Positions 18,129 to 27,297 of a stretch of DNA of 64,000 nucleotides are shown here, piece by piece. This DNA is from Campylobacter showae (GTDB lineage Bacteria; Campylobacterota; Campylobacteria; Campylobacterales; Campylobacteraceae). Position 1 is the first letter of the stretch. The number at the start of each line of letters is the position of its first letter. The stretch lies in NCBI RefSeq assembly GCF_004803815.1, contig NZ_CP012544.1, positions 682,001-746,000 of the forward strand, read 5' to 3'. Both the position numbers and the translations under genes were made by a program. The notes below the pieces were generated by a model, which was given only the letters and a program-made list of their open reading frames with translations, did not search any database and was not told the origin of the DNA.

Positions 18129-18883
18129 ATTTTAAGCTCCTTGCCGTTTACGGCGCGTTTGAGGCTTTGCTTTTGCTGGGCTCGGCGGCATTTGGCCGCG
18201 CGTGGTTTTACAGCTCGCAGGTTGCGTTTGCGGGCTCGCTTTTGGTGCTGGCTGCGACCTTTAGAGCCTACAAAAAACGCGTAGAAAACGGCGTGCGAGA
18301 CTATGACGCCTATGCGGAGGACGACATAGACGAATGGGGCGAAAATCACGAGGAGTTTCCTGATCGCGCTGAAAACGCTAAATTTGACGGGCATGACCCG
18401 CACCGCGAAGATGCCAAGTGTCTGGACGCGTCAAATTTGGACGGCTCGGTAAAAGCAGATGCGAAATTTGACCAAGCGGCGGAGTTAAATTTAAGCGGCG
18501 AAAACGTGCTGGTTAAATTTGACGCGGCAACAGGACAAAACAAAGCCGCGCAGGGCAAATTTGACGAGCAAAATTTAAGCGGCACAAGCCAAAATAGCGG
18601 GTCAAATTTGAGCGCGGCAAGCGAGTCAAATTTGAGCGAATCAAATCAAGATAGCGAAGCCAAGCCATCAAAAAAGCAAAATTTTGCGCGTAATTTAAAG
18701 CAAAATTCGTCCAACTATTTCACCGCCTTCGTGCCTTTTCGGCTGATCGCGTATGCGGTTTTGGTCGTCGGATTTTTGGCGCTAAAAAGACAAGACAATC
18801 TTGATATCGCCGCGTTTTTGATCGCGCTTGCGGCGATGCCCGCGGGCGCTTTGATATATGGAGTAAAAAGCAATGAGAAATAG
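18125..18883 (+). CDS. membrane protein with a low-complexity, motif-built linker
   Basis: 252 residues. The start is GTG at 18125, inside the end of the AtpZ-like gene. Two N-terminal hydrophobic segments (about 4-22 and 31-48) and two C-terminal ones (about 200-220 and 225-244) flank a polar linker of about 120 residues (72-195). The linker repeats KFD four times and SNL or NLS several times. At DNA level (about 18338-18700) these are AAATTTGAC and TCAAATTTG words, the same motif that is spread through the whole window. The membrane ends look conserved and the linker looks freely evolving. Function unknown. Confidence 0.8.
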   Translation: MNFKLLAVYGAFEALLLLGSAAFGRAWFYSSQVAFAGSLLVLAATFRAYKKRVENGVRDYDAYAEDDIDEWGENHEEFPDRAENAKFDGHDPHREDAKCLDASNLDGSVKADAKFDQAAELNLSGENVLVKFDAATGQNKAAQGKFDEQNLSGTSQNSGSNLSAASESNLSESNQDSEAKPSKKQNFARNLKQNSSNYFTAFVPFRLIAYAVLVVGFLALKRQDNLDIAAFLIALAAMPAGALIYGVKSNEK

Positions 18884-20069
18884 CTCGATAATAACGATCA
18901 GATCGATGTTTGCACTATTTGTGGGGATGGCGTTTTTGTTTGTGGGAAACGGCCTCATCATCAGCTCTGCGGGCGTCGAGCTAAAAAAAATGGGCGCGGA
19001 CGAGCTAGAGACGGGATTTGTCATCGCAGTATTTTTCGTTGGAGCTATGGCGGCTACGATATTTTCGCACAAAATCGTCTCAAAAGTCGGCCACATCAGG
19101 AGCTTTGGGATATTTGCGTCGCTTTTTGGTATCGCGGCTATGTTTCACGACCTTAGCCAAAATCTCTACTTTTGGGCGTTTTTGCGCGGGTGTTTGGGAT
19201 TTTGCTACTACTCGATTTTAATGATAATCGAAAGCTGGCTCAACGCGCGCGCTAGAAACGAAGTGCGCTCGCGAGTACTGGCATTTTACGAGATCACGTT
19301 TTACGTATGTTTTGGGCTGGGTATCCTCGTGCTATCGCTAAATTTATCCACTTCGCACGTGCTTTTGCTTAGCGCGGCGTTTATTTTGTTTTCGAGTATT
19401 CCTTTAAATTTAATCCGCATCAAAGAGCCGCCGATCCCCGAAAAAAAGAGCGTCTCGATCCCGAAGGTCTTTGCGCTCGTGCCTTTGGCGCTCATTACCA
19501 GCATCGTAGCGGGCATCCTCATAAACGGCTTTTTTGCGATGGCTAGCGTTTATATCCTGCTGCAAGGATACGGCGCGAGGGAGGTTTCGTTTTTTATGAC
19601 CGTCGCGATGGCGGGCGGCTTTATCGCCCACTCTCTCATAGGCGGCTTTTCGGATAAATTCGGTCGCCGTCCTGCGATAATGTGCTGCGCGGGCGTGTCG
19701 CTGTGTGCGGCTATTTGTTTTTTGGCGCTTAAGCCCTCTATCTACGCGCAGTACGTTTTGTCGTTTTTTTTGGGTTCTGGCGCTTTTTGCCTCTACGCGT
19801 TATCGCTTGCTCGCGCCAACGACGTTTTAAAACACAAAAATCAAGGCATCGAAGTAGGGCGCGCCGTACTTTTTAGCTACTCTTTCGGCTCGCTTCTTTC
19901 GTCCGTGATAATGGGCGCTAGCATGCAAATTTTAGGCTTTGACGGCTTTATGTGGGTTTACGTGGCGTTGCTTGCGTTTCTTATCGCGTTTTGCCTCACG
20001 CAAAAGACCGTTCCGCTTGAAAGCAGAAGCGACTTTGAGCACAGCCCCGGCACGATGGCAAATAGCTAA
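18873..20069 (+). CDS. MFS transporter, YcaD-like
   Basis: 398 residues with twelve hydrophobic segments of a major facilitator permease. The first half has the usual basic loop between helices 2 and 3. The second half carries the duplicated loop GGFSDKFGRRP near residue 260. The ESWLNAR block in helix 4 is typical of the YcaD / UMF family. Substrate unknown. Overlaps the linker protein gene by 11 bases. Tail ends in a polar, non-membrane stretch. Confidence 0.88.
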   Translation: MRNSSIITIRSMFALFVGMAFLFVGNGLIISSAGVELKKMGADELETGFVIAVFFVGAMAATIFSHKIVSKVGHIRSFGIFASLFGIAAMFHDLSQNLYFWAFLRGCLGFCYYSILMIIESWLNARARNEVRSRVLAFYEITFYVCFGLGILVLSLNLSTSHVLLLSAAFILFSSIPLNLIRIKEPPIPEKKSVSIPKVFALVPLALITSIVAGILINGFFAMASVYILLQGYGAREVSFFMTVAMAGGFIAHSLIGGFSDKFGRRPAIMCCAGVSLCAAICFLALKPSIYAQYVLSFFLGSGAFCLYALSLARANDVLKHKNQGIEVGRAVLFSYSFGSLLSSVIMGASMQILGFDGFMWVYVALLAFLIAFCLTQKTVPLESRSDFEHSPGTMANS

Positions 20070-20099
20070 TGAAAATCTCAAATTTGACGATATAGCCGT

Positions 20100-21797
20100 A
20101 TGGAATCAGTAAGCAACTCAGTAAGCTCGCAAATCGCGACCCAGGCCGCAGTCGGCGGCGCGCTACCCAAAACCGGCGGCGTAGGCGGCGCAAACGCCGG
20201 ACAAACGGGGCAAGCAGGCGAAACTAAAAATCTTTTTAAAAATCAGCCAGCACCCTCGCAAAATTTGGACTCCGAGGCCGCGGATAATGCCGTAAAGGAT
20301 CTAGATAAGCTCGTAAATAAGCTTTTAAACGAGCTAAAATCAAGCCCGACGCAGGCCAAAGAGCTAGCCGCGCAGGCGAAAAATCTGCAGCTCTCTCCAA
20401 ATCTCGCAAAAGATATGAAAAGCCTCGTCGCACTTGCCGAAAACGAGCCTGATCTAAAGGAATTCGCGCTTAAACTAAAGGAGTTTTTAAAGCCCGTCGC
20501 CGATCTAAAAAGCGCTCCGCTAAACGAGCAGATAAAAAACTCGGGCATCATGCTGGAGGCAAATTTAAAAGAGGCGCTAAACGGCAAATTTAATCTACCC
20601 AGTGCGATAAATAAGCTGTTTGGCGATATAAAAAATCTCTCAAATCAGCAGCTTTTGGAGCAAATTTCAGCCTTAGCTAAGGATGACAGCCTAAGCACGA
20701 ACGAGAGCTTTGTGAGGCTTGATCAAATTTTACAAAACGCTAAAACCGCGGCCAAAGATACGCTAGCGAGCTCGCCTTTTAAACAGCTTTTTGAGATCGC
20801 TGATAAGCTCGAAAACGCGGCTAAATTTATGGATAAACAGGCAAATGCGATGAGTAGCAGCGGACTAAGCCTAAACGAAAAAACGCTAAACGCCGAGCTA
20901 AATAAAATCTCGCAGCTGCTGGCAAACACGGGCGAAAAAATGCAAAATTTAAACAGCGAAAAGCTAAGTCAAAACAGGGGCTTTGCTTTAAATTTCGCCG
21001 AGCTAAAAAGCGCGATAAAAGATTTAACGGACGAGCTTAGCGCGCTTGCGGCCTCGCAGGATAAATTTAACGATTTCGCGCAAAAAATCATCCAAGATGG
21101 CGCAGAGGGAAACGAGAGCGCGACGCTGCAAGACAAGCTGCAAAATGCGGCTAGAAAGCTAAATTTCGCCCTGCAAATCGCCGATAAAGCGGGCTTTGAA
21201 GCAAAAAATAACTTAGATGAGGTCGGCAAGTTAATAAAGCAGCAAAACATCGCTCGCGCCGAGCTTGGCGCCGTGACGCCAAAAAGCGCCGAAGAGACGG
21301 CAAAGGTGCTACAAAACGACGTAAAAAGCGCGCTTTTAAATATGCAGTCAAAGTCCCCAGACGCTAGCCCAGTAAAAGACGCCGCCTCAAAGCTGCTCGC
21401 TCAAATCGAGATGCATCAGCTAGCCTCCGCGGTCGCAGGCGGCATGCAGACCTATTTACCGTACGTCTGGGAGGGCGTAGAGGGCGGAAACATCAGGTTT
21501 AAGCAGGGCAAAAAGCAAAAACACTACGCGCAAATCGATCTAAATTTTCAAAATTTCGGGCAGATCAACATCATGGTGGCGCTTAGCGAAAACAAATACA
21601 TCGACCTTGCGATCGCGACGCAAAAAGAGGAGTTTAAGGAGCTAATTTTAAGCGGCGCGAAGGAGCTAAAAAAGGCTATCGGCGAGCAGGGTTTGATAGT
21701 ATCGAATTTTAGCCTAAAAACTATGCCTAAACTGCGCCTTAGCGGCGTTTACGGCGGTCTGGATAGGCTTGATATGGGCTTTGATAAAAAGGCGTAA
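20100..21797 (+). CDS. FliK-like flagellar hook-length control protein
   Basis: 565 residues. The N-terminal two thirds are Ala/Lys/Asn/Leu rich, helical and low in complexity, with a flexible Gly-rich start (about 15-40). The C-terminal part (about 440-565) looks like the compact FliK substrate-switch domain: a VWEGVEGG strand, a strand pair around residues 475-505, then a helix. It is followed after two bases by the FlhB-tail paralogue, the known partner type for FliK. I infer that this is a ruler or switch protein for hook length. The symbol is not given because the similarity is structural rather than signature-based. Confidence 0.7.
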   Translation: MESVSNSVSSQIATQAAVGGALPKTGGVGGANAGQTGQAGETKNLFKNQPAPSQNLDSEAADNAVKDLDKLVNKLLNELKSSPTQAKELAAQAKNLQLSPNLAKDMKSLVALAENEPDLKEFALKLKEFLKPVADLKSAPLNEQIKNSGIMLEANLKEALNGKFNLPSAINKLFGDIKNLSNQQLLEQISALAKDDSLSTNESFVRLDQILQNAKTAAKDTLASSPFKQLFEIADKLENAAKFMDKQANAMSSSGLSLNEKTLNAELNKISQLLANTGEKMQNLNSEKLSQNRGFALNFAELKSAIKDLTDELSALAASQDKFNDFAQKIIQDGAEGNESATLQDKLQNAARKLNFALQIADKAGFEAKNNLDEVGKLIKQQNIARAELGAVTPKSAEETAKVLQNDVKSALLNMQSKSPDASPVKDAASKLLAQIEMHQLASAVAGGMQTYLPYVWEGVEGGNIRFKQGKKQKHYAQIDLNFQNFGQINIMVALSENKYIDLAIATQKEEFKELILSGAKELKKAIGEQGLIVSNFSLKTMPKLRLSGVYGGLDRLDMGFDKKA

Positions 21798-21799
21798 AT

Positions 21800-22069
21800 T
21801 TGGCGAAAGTACAAAAAACTAAAAAAGCCGTGGCTCTTGGCTACAACCGCCAAAAAGATAACGCGCCTAAGGTGCTAGCTACGGGTTCTGGCGAAGTGGC
21901 GAAAAATATCATAAACCTAGCCAAATCCCACGACATACCGATCAAAGAGGACGCCGATCTAATCGAGGTTCTAAGTAAGGTCGATCTAAACGAGGAAGTC
22001 CCGCCAAATCTATATAAAGCAGTCGCCGAAATCTTTAACTTTTTGTATCAAATGACGAATAAAAAATAG
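21800..22069 (+). CDS. flhX: FlhX, stand-alone FlhB cytoplasmic-tail paralogue
   Basis: 89 residues matching the cytoplasmic C-terminal domain of the flagellar export switch protein FlhB: KAVALGYNRQKD, then APKVLATG, and the EEVPPNLYKAVAEI block near the end. There are no membrane helices. The NPTH autocleavage motif that should come just before KAVAL is absent (QKTK instead), so the protein looks like the post-cleavage fragment made directly. A homologue in Helicobacter pylori can stand in for the FlhB tail. TTG start at 21800, two bases after the FliK-like gene. Confidence 0.85.
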   Translation: MAKVQKTKKAVALGYNRQKDNAPKVLATGSGEVAKNIINLAKSHDIPIKEDADLIEVLSKVDLNEEVPPNLYKAVAEIFNFLYQMTNKK

Positions 22070-22602
22070 GGCGTCTACGGCAAAACAGAAGCAATAGTGG
22101 GTTATTTTTAAGCGTAAATTTGGACTTGAACCGGGAAATTTAAATGAAAAAGACGGTCGGGATAATACTAATTTTAGCCTTGCCTTTGCTAATCTTGTTT
22201 TTGGCTCTAGTTTTTTGCTAGCGGTAATGCGTCAAAAGGCGCAAACTACCCAAAACACGCGCTAGAAAAAGCGGTAACGCATGATAAAAAGAGCCTCATC
22301 CAAAGAAGATAAAACCGCCCGCTATCAAGTAAAATTTGACGGAAATCTCGTAGCAAAAAGCCGTAAATTTTAAGATAGATACAAAAATGACGCATAAAAT
22401 TAGGTACAAATGCCGAGTTTAAAGTAAAATTTGACGACTATTCCGCCGCTACTGCAAGCGCAAAAATCTCGTCCAAAATTTGCCGCAGCACCCAGTTGTC
22501 GTAAAATTGTTTGTATTATTTTATGTATTTTTGCCTTATAGCTAAATTTAATACGAATAAAGATAAAATAGCCGTAAATTTAACTCAAAAAACGGAATAA
22601 AT
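22070..22602. other. 533-base spacer, mostly without recognised genes
   Basis: Between flhX and cheB. It contains one short hydrophobic open frame (22144-22221, listed separately), several AAATTT motifs and short fragments without a start signal. Its right end is AT-rich and must carry the cheB-cheR promoter; TTATTTTATGTATTTTT near 22515 is a weak candidate region. Confidence 0.5.
22144..22221 (+). CDS. possible 25-residue hydrophobic small protein
   Basis: An ATG at 22144 opens a frame of 25 codons: a Lys-Lys start, then a nearly all-hydrophobic stretch (Ile, Leu, Ala, Val, Phe), ending in Cys and TAG. It looks like a single membrane helix or a signal sequence cut at its lipobox-like end. 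The upstream sequence GGGAAATTTAA is a poor ribosome site. It could be a genuine small membrane protein or the remnant of a lipoprotein gene. Low confidence. Confidence 0.3.
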   Translation: MKKTVGIILILALPLLILFLALVFC

Positions 22603-23166
22603 TTGAAACAAAAACTGGTCTTAGTCGGCGCCTCGACGGGCGGTCCGGGACATTTAAAAAGGCTTTTTAAAGGACTTGAGCTAAACGGAGCTAGCGTCGT
22701 TATCGCGCAGCATATGAGCCTGGCTTTCATCCCTAGTTTTATCTCGCAGTTTGACAAAGAGTGCGCGGCGCAGGTCGTGATGCTAGGCGCGCCCGTGCAG
22801 CTAAAAAGCGCGATATATATCTGCGAGAAAAACTCCGAGATAATCTCTGCTAGCCCCCTAACGGCCGGCATGTGCTCGCCTATGAAAGAGACCACGTATA
22901 ACCCGAACGTAGACGTGCTTTTTCACTCGGGCGTGCAGGCTTGCAAATTTGCCGACGTCATGGCGATCCTGTTAACTGGCATCGGCGACGACGGCGCGCG
23001 CGGGCTAAACGAGCTATATAAAGCCGGCGCTAAATGTATCGCCGAAAACGAGGAGAGCGCGATCGTCTACGGCATGCCAAAACGCGCGAAAGAAATCAAC
23101 GCAAATTTAAGGTCGCTACCCATCGGCGGTATAAGGGCGGAATTAGAAAGGTTTTTACATGCTTGA
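22603..23166 (+). CDS. cheB: chemotaxis methylesterase CheB without receiver domain
   Basis: Removes methyl groups from chemoreceptors, and may deamidate them. 187 residues: only the catalytic domain is present, without the N-terminal response-regulator domain and linker seen in E. coli. The catalytic triad is complete: Ser11 in GASTGG, His37 in AQHMS, and the Asp130 region in TGIGDDG. TTG start at 22603; no better ATG is near the family N-terminus. Overlaps cheR by eight bases. Lacking the receiver, it cannot be switched on by CheA phosphate, as in other Campylobacter. Confidence 0.93.
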   Translation: MKQKLVLVGASTGGPGHLKRLFKGLELNGASVVIAQHMSLAFIPSFISQFDKECAAQVVMLGAPVQLKSAIYICEKNSEIISASPLTAGMCSPMKETTYNPNVDVLFHSGVQACKFADVMAILLTGIGDDGARGLNELYKAGAKCIAENEESAIVYGMPKRAKEINANLRSLPIGGIRAELERFLHA

Positions 23167-23965
23167 AAATGCAAATTTGGCACCCGCTCCTAGCGATGCG
23201 GCGGGGCTAAATAAATTCGTTGAAGTCATCAAAAATATGTGCGGAGTGGATCTAGAGTCCAAAAAGGATATTATAAAACAGCGCCTAATAAATTTCAGCC
23301 AAGCAAACGGCATTCTAAGCTTTGAAGCGCTAAGCTCAAAAGTCGTCGTAGACCGCTTTATGAGGCAAGAAATCGTAAATTTGATCACCACGAACGAGAC
23401 TTATTTTTACAGAGAGTTGCCGCAGCTACAAGCCGCGATATACTACGCCAGAGAGGAGCTTGATAACGTGCGGATACTGTGCGCACCGTGCTCGACGGGC
23501 GATGAGGCGTACTCGCTAGGTATGCTAGCACACTCAAATTTGCTCGACGTAAATCGCGTCAGCATCGTGGGTATAGACATAAACTCCGAGGCTATTGATA
23601 GCTGTAAAAATGGCGTTTATAACGAGCGCTCACTGCACCGCTTAAACGACAATCAAAAAAATATATACTTTACAAAACGCGACGACAAGTACGAAATCAA
23701 GCGCGAGATGCTGCCTAGATGCGAGTTTAGCGTGGCAAATATCTTTGACGACGCGATCTTTAAGCTCGGCAAATTTGACATCATTTTCTCGCGAAATATG
23801 ATGATTTATTTTAACGAGGAATTTAAGCTAAAAACCGTCGAGCGCTTTCATAAAATTTTGAGCGATCACGGCAGGCTCTATGTCGGACATGCTGATCTGG
23901 TGCCGTTTACGACGCTTTATAAAAAGCATATTTCAAACGGAACGACTTATTACGCTAAAGCCTGA
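23159..23965 (+). CDS. cheR: chemotaxis protein methyltransferase CheR
   Basis: SAM-dependent methylation of receptor glutamates. 268 residues: an N-terminal helical domain, then the methyltransferase core. The NETYFYRE block is at about 78-85, CSTGDEAYS near 110 is the SAM-binding loop, and the FSRNMMIYF motif lies near residue 200. Ends with the GHADLVPF block typical of CheR. Eight-base overlap with cheB puts the opposing enzymes under one message. Confidence 0.95.
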   Translation: MLENANLAPAPSDAAGLNKFVEVIKNMCGVDLESKKDIIKQRLINFSQANGILSFEALSSKVVVDRFMRQEIVNLITTNETYFYRELPQLQAAIYYAREELDNVRILCAPCSTGDEAYSLGMLAHSNLLDVNRVSIVGIDINSEAIDSCKNGVYNERSLHRLNDNQKNIYFTKRDDKYEIKREMLPRCEFSVANIFDDAIFKLGKFDIIFSRNMMIYFNEEFKLKTVERFHKILSDHGRLYVGHADLVPFTTLYKKHISNGTTYYAKA

Positions 23966-24101
23966 GCGGGGTAAATTGCTGTTAAATTTGATTGATAAAT
24001 TTGACGTGAGAGGACGGATGCGTTTTTGACGCGGACGGCAAATTTACCGGCTCAAATTTGACTAAATTTGCCACTTGCCAAACCCGCGCTGTAGAGCAAA
24101 T

Positions 24102-25304
24102 TTACGCTAGCTCGTCTCTGTAAATTTTACGCACAAATATCCAATAAATCGCTCCGGCAAAAAACATACAGCCTATTAGAGCCGTGATCAGCGAGAGGCT
24201 GAGTCCTAGCTCAAAAAGCAATCCTATGCCGCTAGAGATCACCGCCGCGACGCCCAGATAAACCATGTCGTTATAGGCGATTATACGGCCGTAGTACGCC
24301 GGATCGCACTTTTGCTGGATGAGCGTGTAGGTGTAGCTCCAAAGCGTCGAGGTGAAAAACCCGGCGCAGAAAATCCCGATAAATCCGATATAAAAGTTAA
24401 ACTGCAGTGCGCTCCACGCAATGACGCCAAGACCATGCCCGACGTAGATATAGACGAGATTAGCGTTTGAGACGAATTTGCTAAGCACGAGCGGACCGAC
24501 GATGAGAGCGACGGCGCGGCAGGCGTTTATGTAGCCGATGATGAGCGATGCCGAGAGTAGGCCTGCGTACGGATAGTCGGCTAGTAGCGCCACGAGCGCG
24601 TCGTAGCTAGTCACGCCTACTACAGCGTGCAGCATGATGAGGTGCGCGATGAGGGGGTTTTGTTTTACGTATTTTAGGCCGTTTTTTAGCATCTCGCGGA
24701 CTTTTTCGCCGCCTTTTTTAGCTCGCACGGCGATATCTGTTTTAAGCAGGACAATGAGCGCCACGCCGTAAAGAGCGCAGTCTAGCAAAAAGGCGCTTTT
24801 GATCCCGAAAAAATGGATATAAATGCCCGCTAGCCCCATGCCCGCTGTGTATGAAAACGCCCAAATGAGCGAGTGGATCTCGTTTGCGGTTTTTATCTCG
24901 TCTTTGTTTAAAATTTTAGGAAAAAGGCTCATCTCGACCTGAAAATACGTCCCACCGGCTCCGACTCTGATAAATATTATCACGAATAGCAGCCACATCA
25001 AGGAGAGTTTGTCGATAAAAACTAGCATAAAAACCGTCGCCATCTCTACGACCGTGAGCGCTATTAGCATAGGTTTGGGGCTAAATTTATCAACCACGAT
25101 ACCGCTAAAAGGCGATAGTAGCACGCCCGGCACGAAAGCTAACGCAGCCGCCGCCGTGATCGCCCAAACGGGCGCGTCAAGCTCAATAAGCAGCGTAAAA
25201 ATGCCAGTGTGCGAGAACCAAACGCCGAAATAACAAATCAGCTGTATGAGCGAGAGGCGCGCGAAAACGGGCTGGGTTTTTAGTAGGTCGATAAATTTAC
25301 TCAT
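24102..25304 (-). CDS. MFS transporter, EntS-like
   Basis: 400 residues, twelve hydrophobic segments. The first cytoplasmic loop has GIVVDKFSPKP, an MFS signature variant. The sequence falls in the MFS_3 group, with members that export siderophores or drugs. The NlpE-like lipoprotein gene lies 39 bases upstream in the same direction and may be co-transcribed. No siderophore synthesis genes are nearby, so the substrate is open. Confidence 0.85.
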   Translation of the reverse strand: MSKFIDLLKTQPVFARLSLIQLICYFGVWFSHTGIFTLLIELDAPVWAITAAAALAFVPGVLLSPFSGIVVDKFSPKPMLIALTVVEMATVFMLVFIDKLSLMWLLFVIIFIRVGAGGTYFQVEMSLFPKILNKDEIKTANEIHSLIWAFSYTAGMGLAGIYIHFFGIKSAFLLDCALYGVALIVLLKTDIAVRAKKGGEKVREMLKNGLKYVKQNPLIAHLIMLHAVVGVTSYDALVALLADYPYAGLLSASLIIGYINACRAVALIVGPLVLSKFVSNANLVYIYVGHGLGVIAWSALQFNFYIGFIGIFCAGFFTSTLWSYTYTLIQQKCDPAYYGRIIAYNDMVYLGVAAVISSGIGLLFELGLSLSLITALIGCMFFAGAIYWIFVRKIYRDELA

Positions 25305-25343
25305 TTTGGGCTTAGGGTTAAATCTGAGCGCTAAATTTGCCGT

Positions 25344-25796
25344 TTAGTTTGCTTCTACTTTTTTGTAGATGCGCTCCTGGGCGAAATTTTCTTTGATAAA
25401 GCTGTTTTGGTTGCTGATCTGGCGTAGCGTATCGCCGCTAATCTCGAAATTTAGCTTTTCGCGGTATTGATTCGTCACTCTTAGGGTGTTGCCCTCTATC
25501 TCGTAAATGCCCGTTTGCAGCTCTCTTTGCGCGATCTTTTTTTGATAAACGGTGTCGATTTTAAACGTTTTGTCGGCGTTTAGTGTTAGCGTGCTTTTTG
25601 AGTTTTCGCTACATCCGTCGCAAAACACCTTAGCCTCGTAAACGCCGATCAAATTTTCCTTATCTACCTCGGTGCCGCACGTTTCAAAAACCTCCGTGCT
25701 GCCGCACTTTTTGCTATTTACCGCACTTGCGCCGCCGCTTGCCGCACAGCCCGCAAATATCATCGCAGCTGCGGCTAAAAATAAAATATTTTTCAT
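25344..25796 (-). CDS. NlpE-like lipoprotein
   Basis: 150 residues. Signal peptide with lipobox FAGC, Cys17 lipidated. The mature domain has a GVYEAKVFCDGC opening followed by a strand with LTLNADKTFKI, the pattern of the NlpE N-terminal domain (a small lipocalin-like barrel with a CxxC). In other bacteria NlpE senses envelope stress and copper. Additional cysteines near residue 31 and 40. No Cpx system seen in the window. It has its own promoter. Confidence 0.8.
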   Translation of the reverse strand: MKNILFLAAAAMIFAGCAASGGASAVNSKKCGSTEVFETCGTEVDKENLIGVYEAKVFCDGCSENSKSTLTLNADKTFKIDTVYQKKIAQRELQTGIYEIEGNTLRVTNQYREKLNFEISGDTLRQISNQNSFIKENFAQERIYKKVEAN

Positions 25797-25820
25797 GATT
25801 TATCCTTAAAATTTTGGCTA

Positions 25821-25826
25821 ATTATA
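25821..25826 (-). promoter_or_regulatory. -10 box of the NlpE-like lipoprotein gene
   Basis: TATAAT on the minus strand, preceded by TAG, 25 bases before the ATG. No good -35, as is normal in this group. The divergent SPFH gene starts at 25904, so its promoter lies in the same 107-base spacer. Confidence 0.5.
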
Positions 25827-25903
25827 CTAAAAATTTTCCGCTAAAATGGCGATTTTTTAGCAAAAAGCGGCTAAAATGATGAAAAATATTTTAAGGAGTA
25901 GTC

Positions 25904-26824
25904 ATGGAAGAGAGTATCCCGTTTGTCGTATTTGCCGTGGTCGTGCTGGCCTTTGCGGTCTTGTTTTTAAAAGCTGGCATTAAGATCATCTCACAGTCTG
26001 ATATCTACATCGTCGAGCGTTTGGGTAAATTTCACAAGGTGCTTGACGGCGGATTTCATATCATCATCCCGTTTGTAGATCAGATCCGCGCCGTGATCAC
26101 CGTGCGCGAGCAGCTAGTAGATATCACGAAACAGCAAGTTATCACAAAAGATAACGTAAACATAAGCGTCGACGGCATCGTGTTTTTAAAGGTCGTGGAC
26201 GGCAAAATGGCTCTATATAACGTCGATAGCTACAAGCGCGCGATCGCAAATTTAGCCATGACGACGCTGCGCGGCGAGATCGGTGCGATGAATCTCGATG
26301 ATACGCTTAGCTCGCGCGACCGCCTAAACTCCGCGCTACAAAGAGCGCTCGGAGACGCCGCCGATAACTGGGGCGTAAAGATCATGCGCGTCGAGATCTC
26401 CGAGATCTCCGTCCCGCACGGCATCGAAGAGGCGATGAATCTACAAATGAAAGCCGAGCGCGAAAAACGCGCGATCGAGCTAAAAGCACAGGCCGAAAAA
26501 GAGGCGCTCATCCGCAACGCTGAGGCGCTAAAACAAGAAAAAGTATTGCAAGCCGAAGCTATCGAGCGTATGGCCGATGCGAAAAAATACGAGCAAATCG
26601 CGCTAGCCACGGCTCAAAAAGAGGCGATGGACATGATAAACGAAAGCATGGCGCAAAACGCAAAAGCCGCCGAGTTCCTGCTCGCGCGCGACCGCGTAGG
26701 AGCCTTTAACGAGCTAGCCAAAAACGGCTCGAAAGATAAAATTTTAGTCCCTTACGAAGCGACCGAGCTCATTGGCTCTCTAAGCGTCTTAAAGGACTTT
26801 TTAGGCGCTAGGGCGGCGAAATGA
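25904..26824 (+). CDS. SPFH/stomatin-like membrane protein (QmcA / paraslipin type)
   Basis: 306 residues. One N-terminal membrane helix (about 7-26), then the SPFH domain beginning VERLGKFHKVLDGG, then a long Ala/Glu/Lys coiled coil (about 185-245) and a short C-terminal region. Members form ring or cage assemblies on the inner membrane and work with NfeD proteins and proteases such as FtsH. AAGGAG before the ATG. Overlaps the NfeD gene by four bases, the classic pair. Confidence 0.93.
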   Translation: MEESIPFVVFAVVVLAFAVLFLKAGIKIISQSDIYIVERLGKFHKVLDGGFHIIIPFVDQIRAVITVREQLVDITKQQVITKDNVNISVDGIVFLKVVDGKMALYNVDSYKRAIANLAMTTLRGEIGAMNLDDTLSSRDRLNSALQRALGDAADNWGVKIMRVEISEISVPHGIEEAMNLQMKAEREKRAIELKAQAEKEALIRNAEALKQEKVLQAEAIERMADAKKYEQIALATAQKEAMDMINESMAQNAKAAEFLLARDRVGAFNELAKNGSKDKILVPYEATELIGSLSVLKDFLGARAAK

Positions 26825-27219
26825 TACCCGCGTACTTAATGCTGGCTGCGGGCATAGGCCTAATCATGCTCGAGTTTATGCTGGGTAGCTTTTTCGTGCT
26901 ATTTTTCGGGCTTGGATTTTTAGCGGTCGGAGTTTTGGGATTTTTTATCGATATCGCTTGGGAGTATCAAATTTTACTCATCGCTATCGTCTCATTGGTC
27001 CTGCTTTTTGCGCTTAGAAAGCCGCTAAAGGCCAAATTTAACCAGCACGAAAGCGAAGTCAAAGACGATTTTTTAAACGAGAGCGGCGAGGGCGAGATCA
27101 GAGAGGGTATGGTTTATTTTAAAGGCACTTTATGGCACTACGACGGAAATTTAGCCGAGGGCTCGAAGGTGCGCGTGCTTGGCACGAAGGGGAATAAAGT
27201 CGTTTTAGAGCGAGATTAA
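26821..27219 (+). CDS. NfeD family membrane protein
   Basis: 132 residues: two to three membrane helices in the first 65 residues, then a soluble OB-fold domain (about 95-132) with the GTLWHYDG block. This short, protease-less form is the partner of the upstream SPFH protein. Start ATG inside the SPFH stop (ATGA). Confidence 0.9.
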   Translation: MIPAYLMLAAGIGLIMLEFMLGSFFVLFFGLGFLAVGVLGFFIDIAWEYQILLIAIVSLVLLFALRKPLKAKFNQHESEVKDDFLNESGEGEIREGMVYFKGTLWHYDGNLAEGSKVRVLGTKGNKVVLERD

Positions 27220-27297
27220 ATTTGACTTTTTAGGGCGGCTTTTTGATGCTTTGTTTGCTTTTTTGCGTCGCTCAAATTTAAGTAAAAAAGGATAGCG

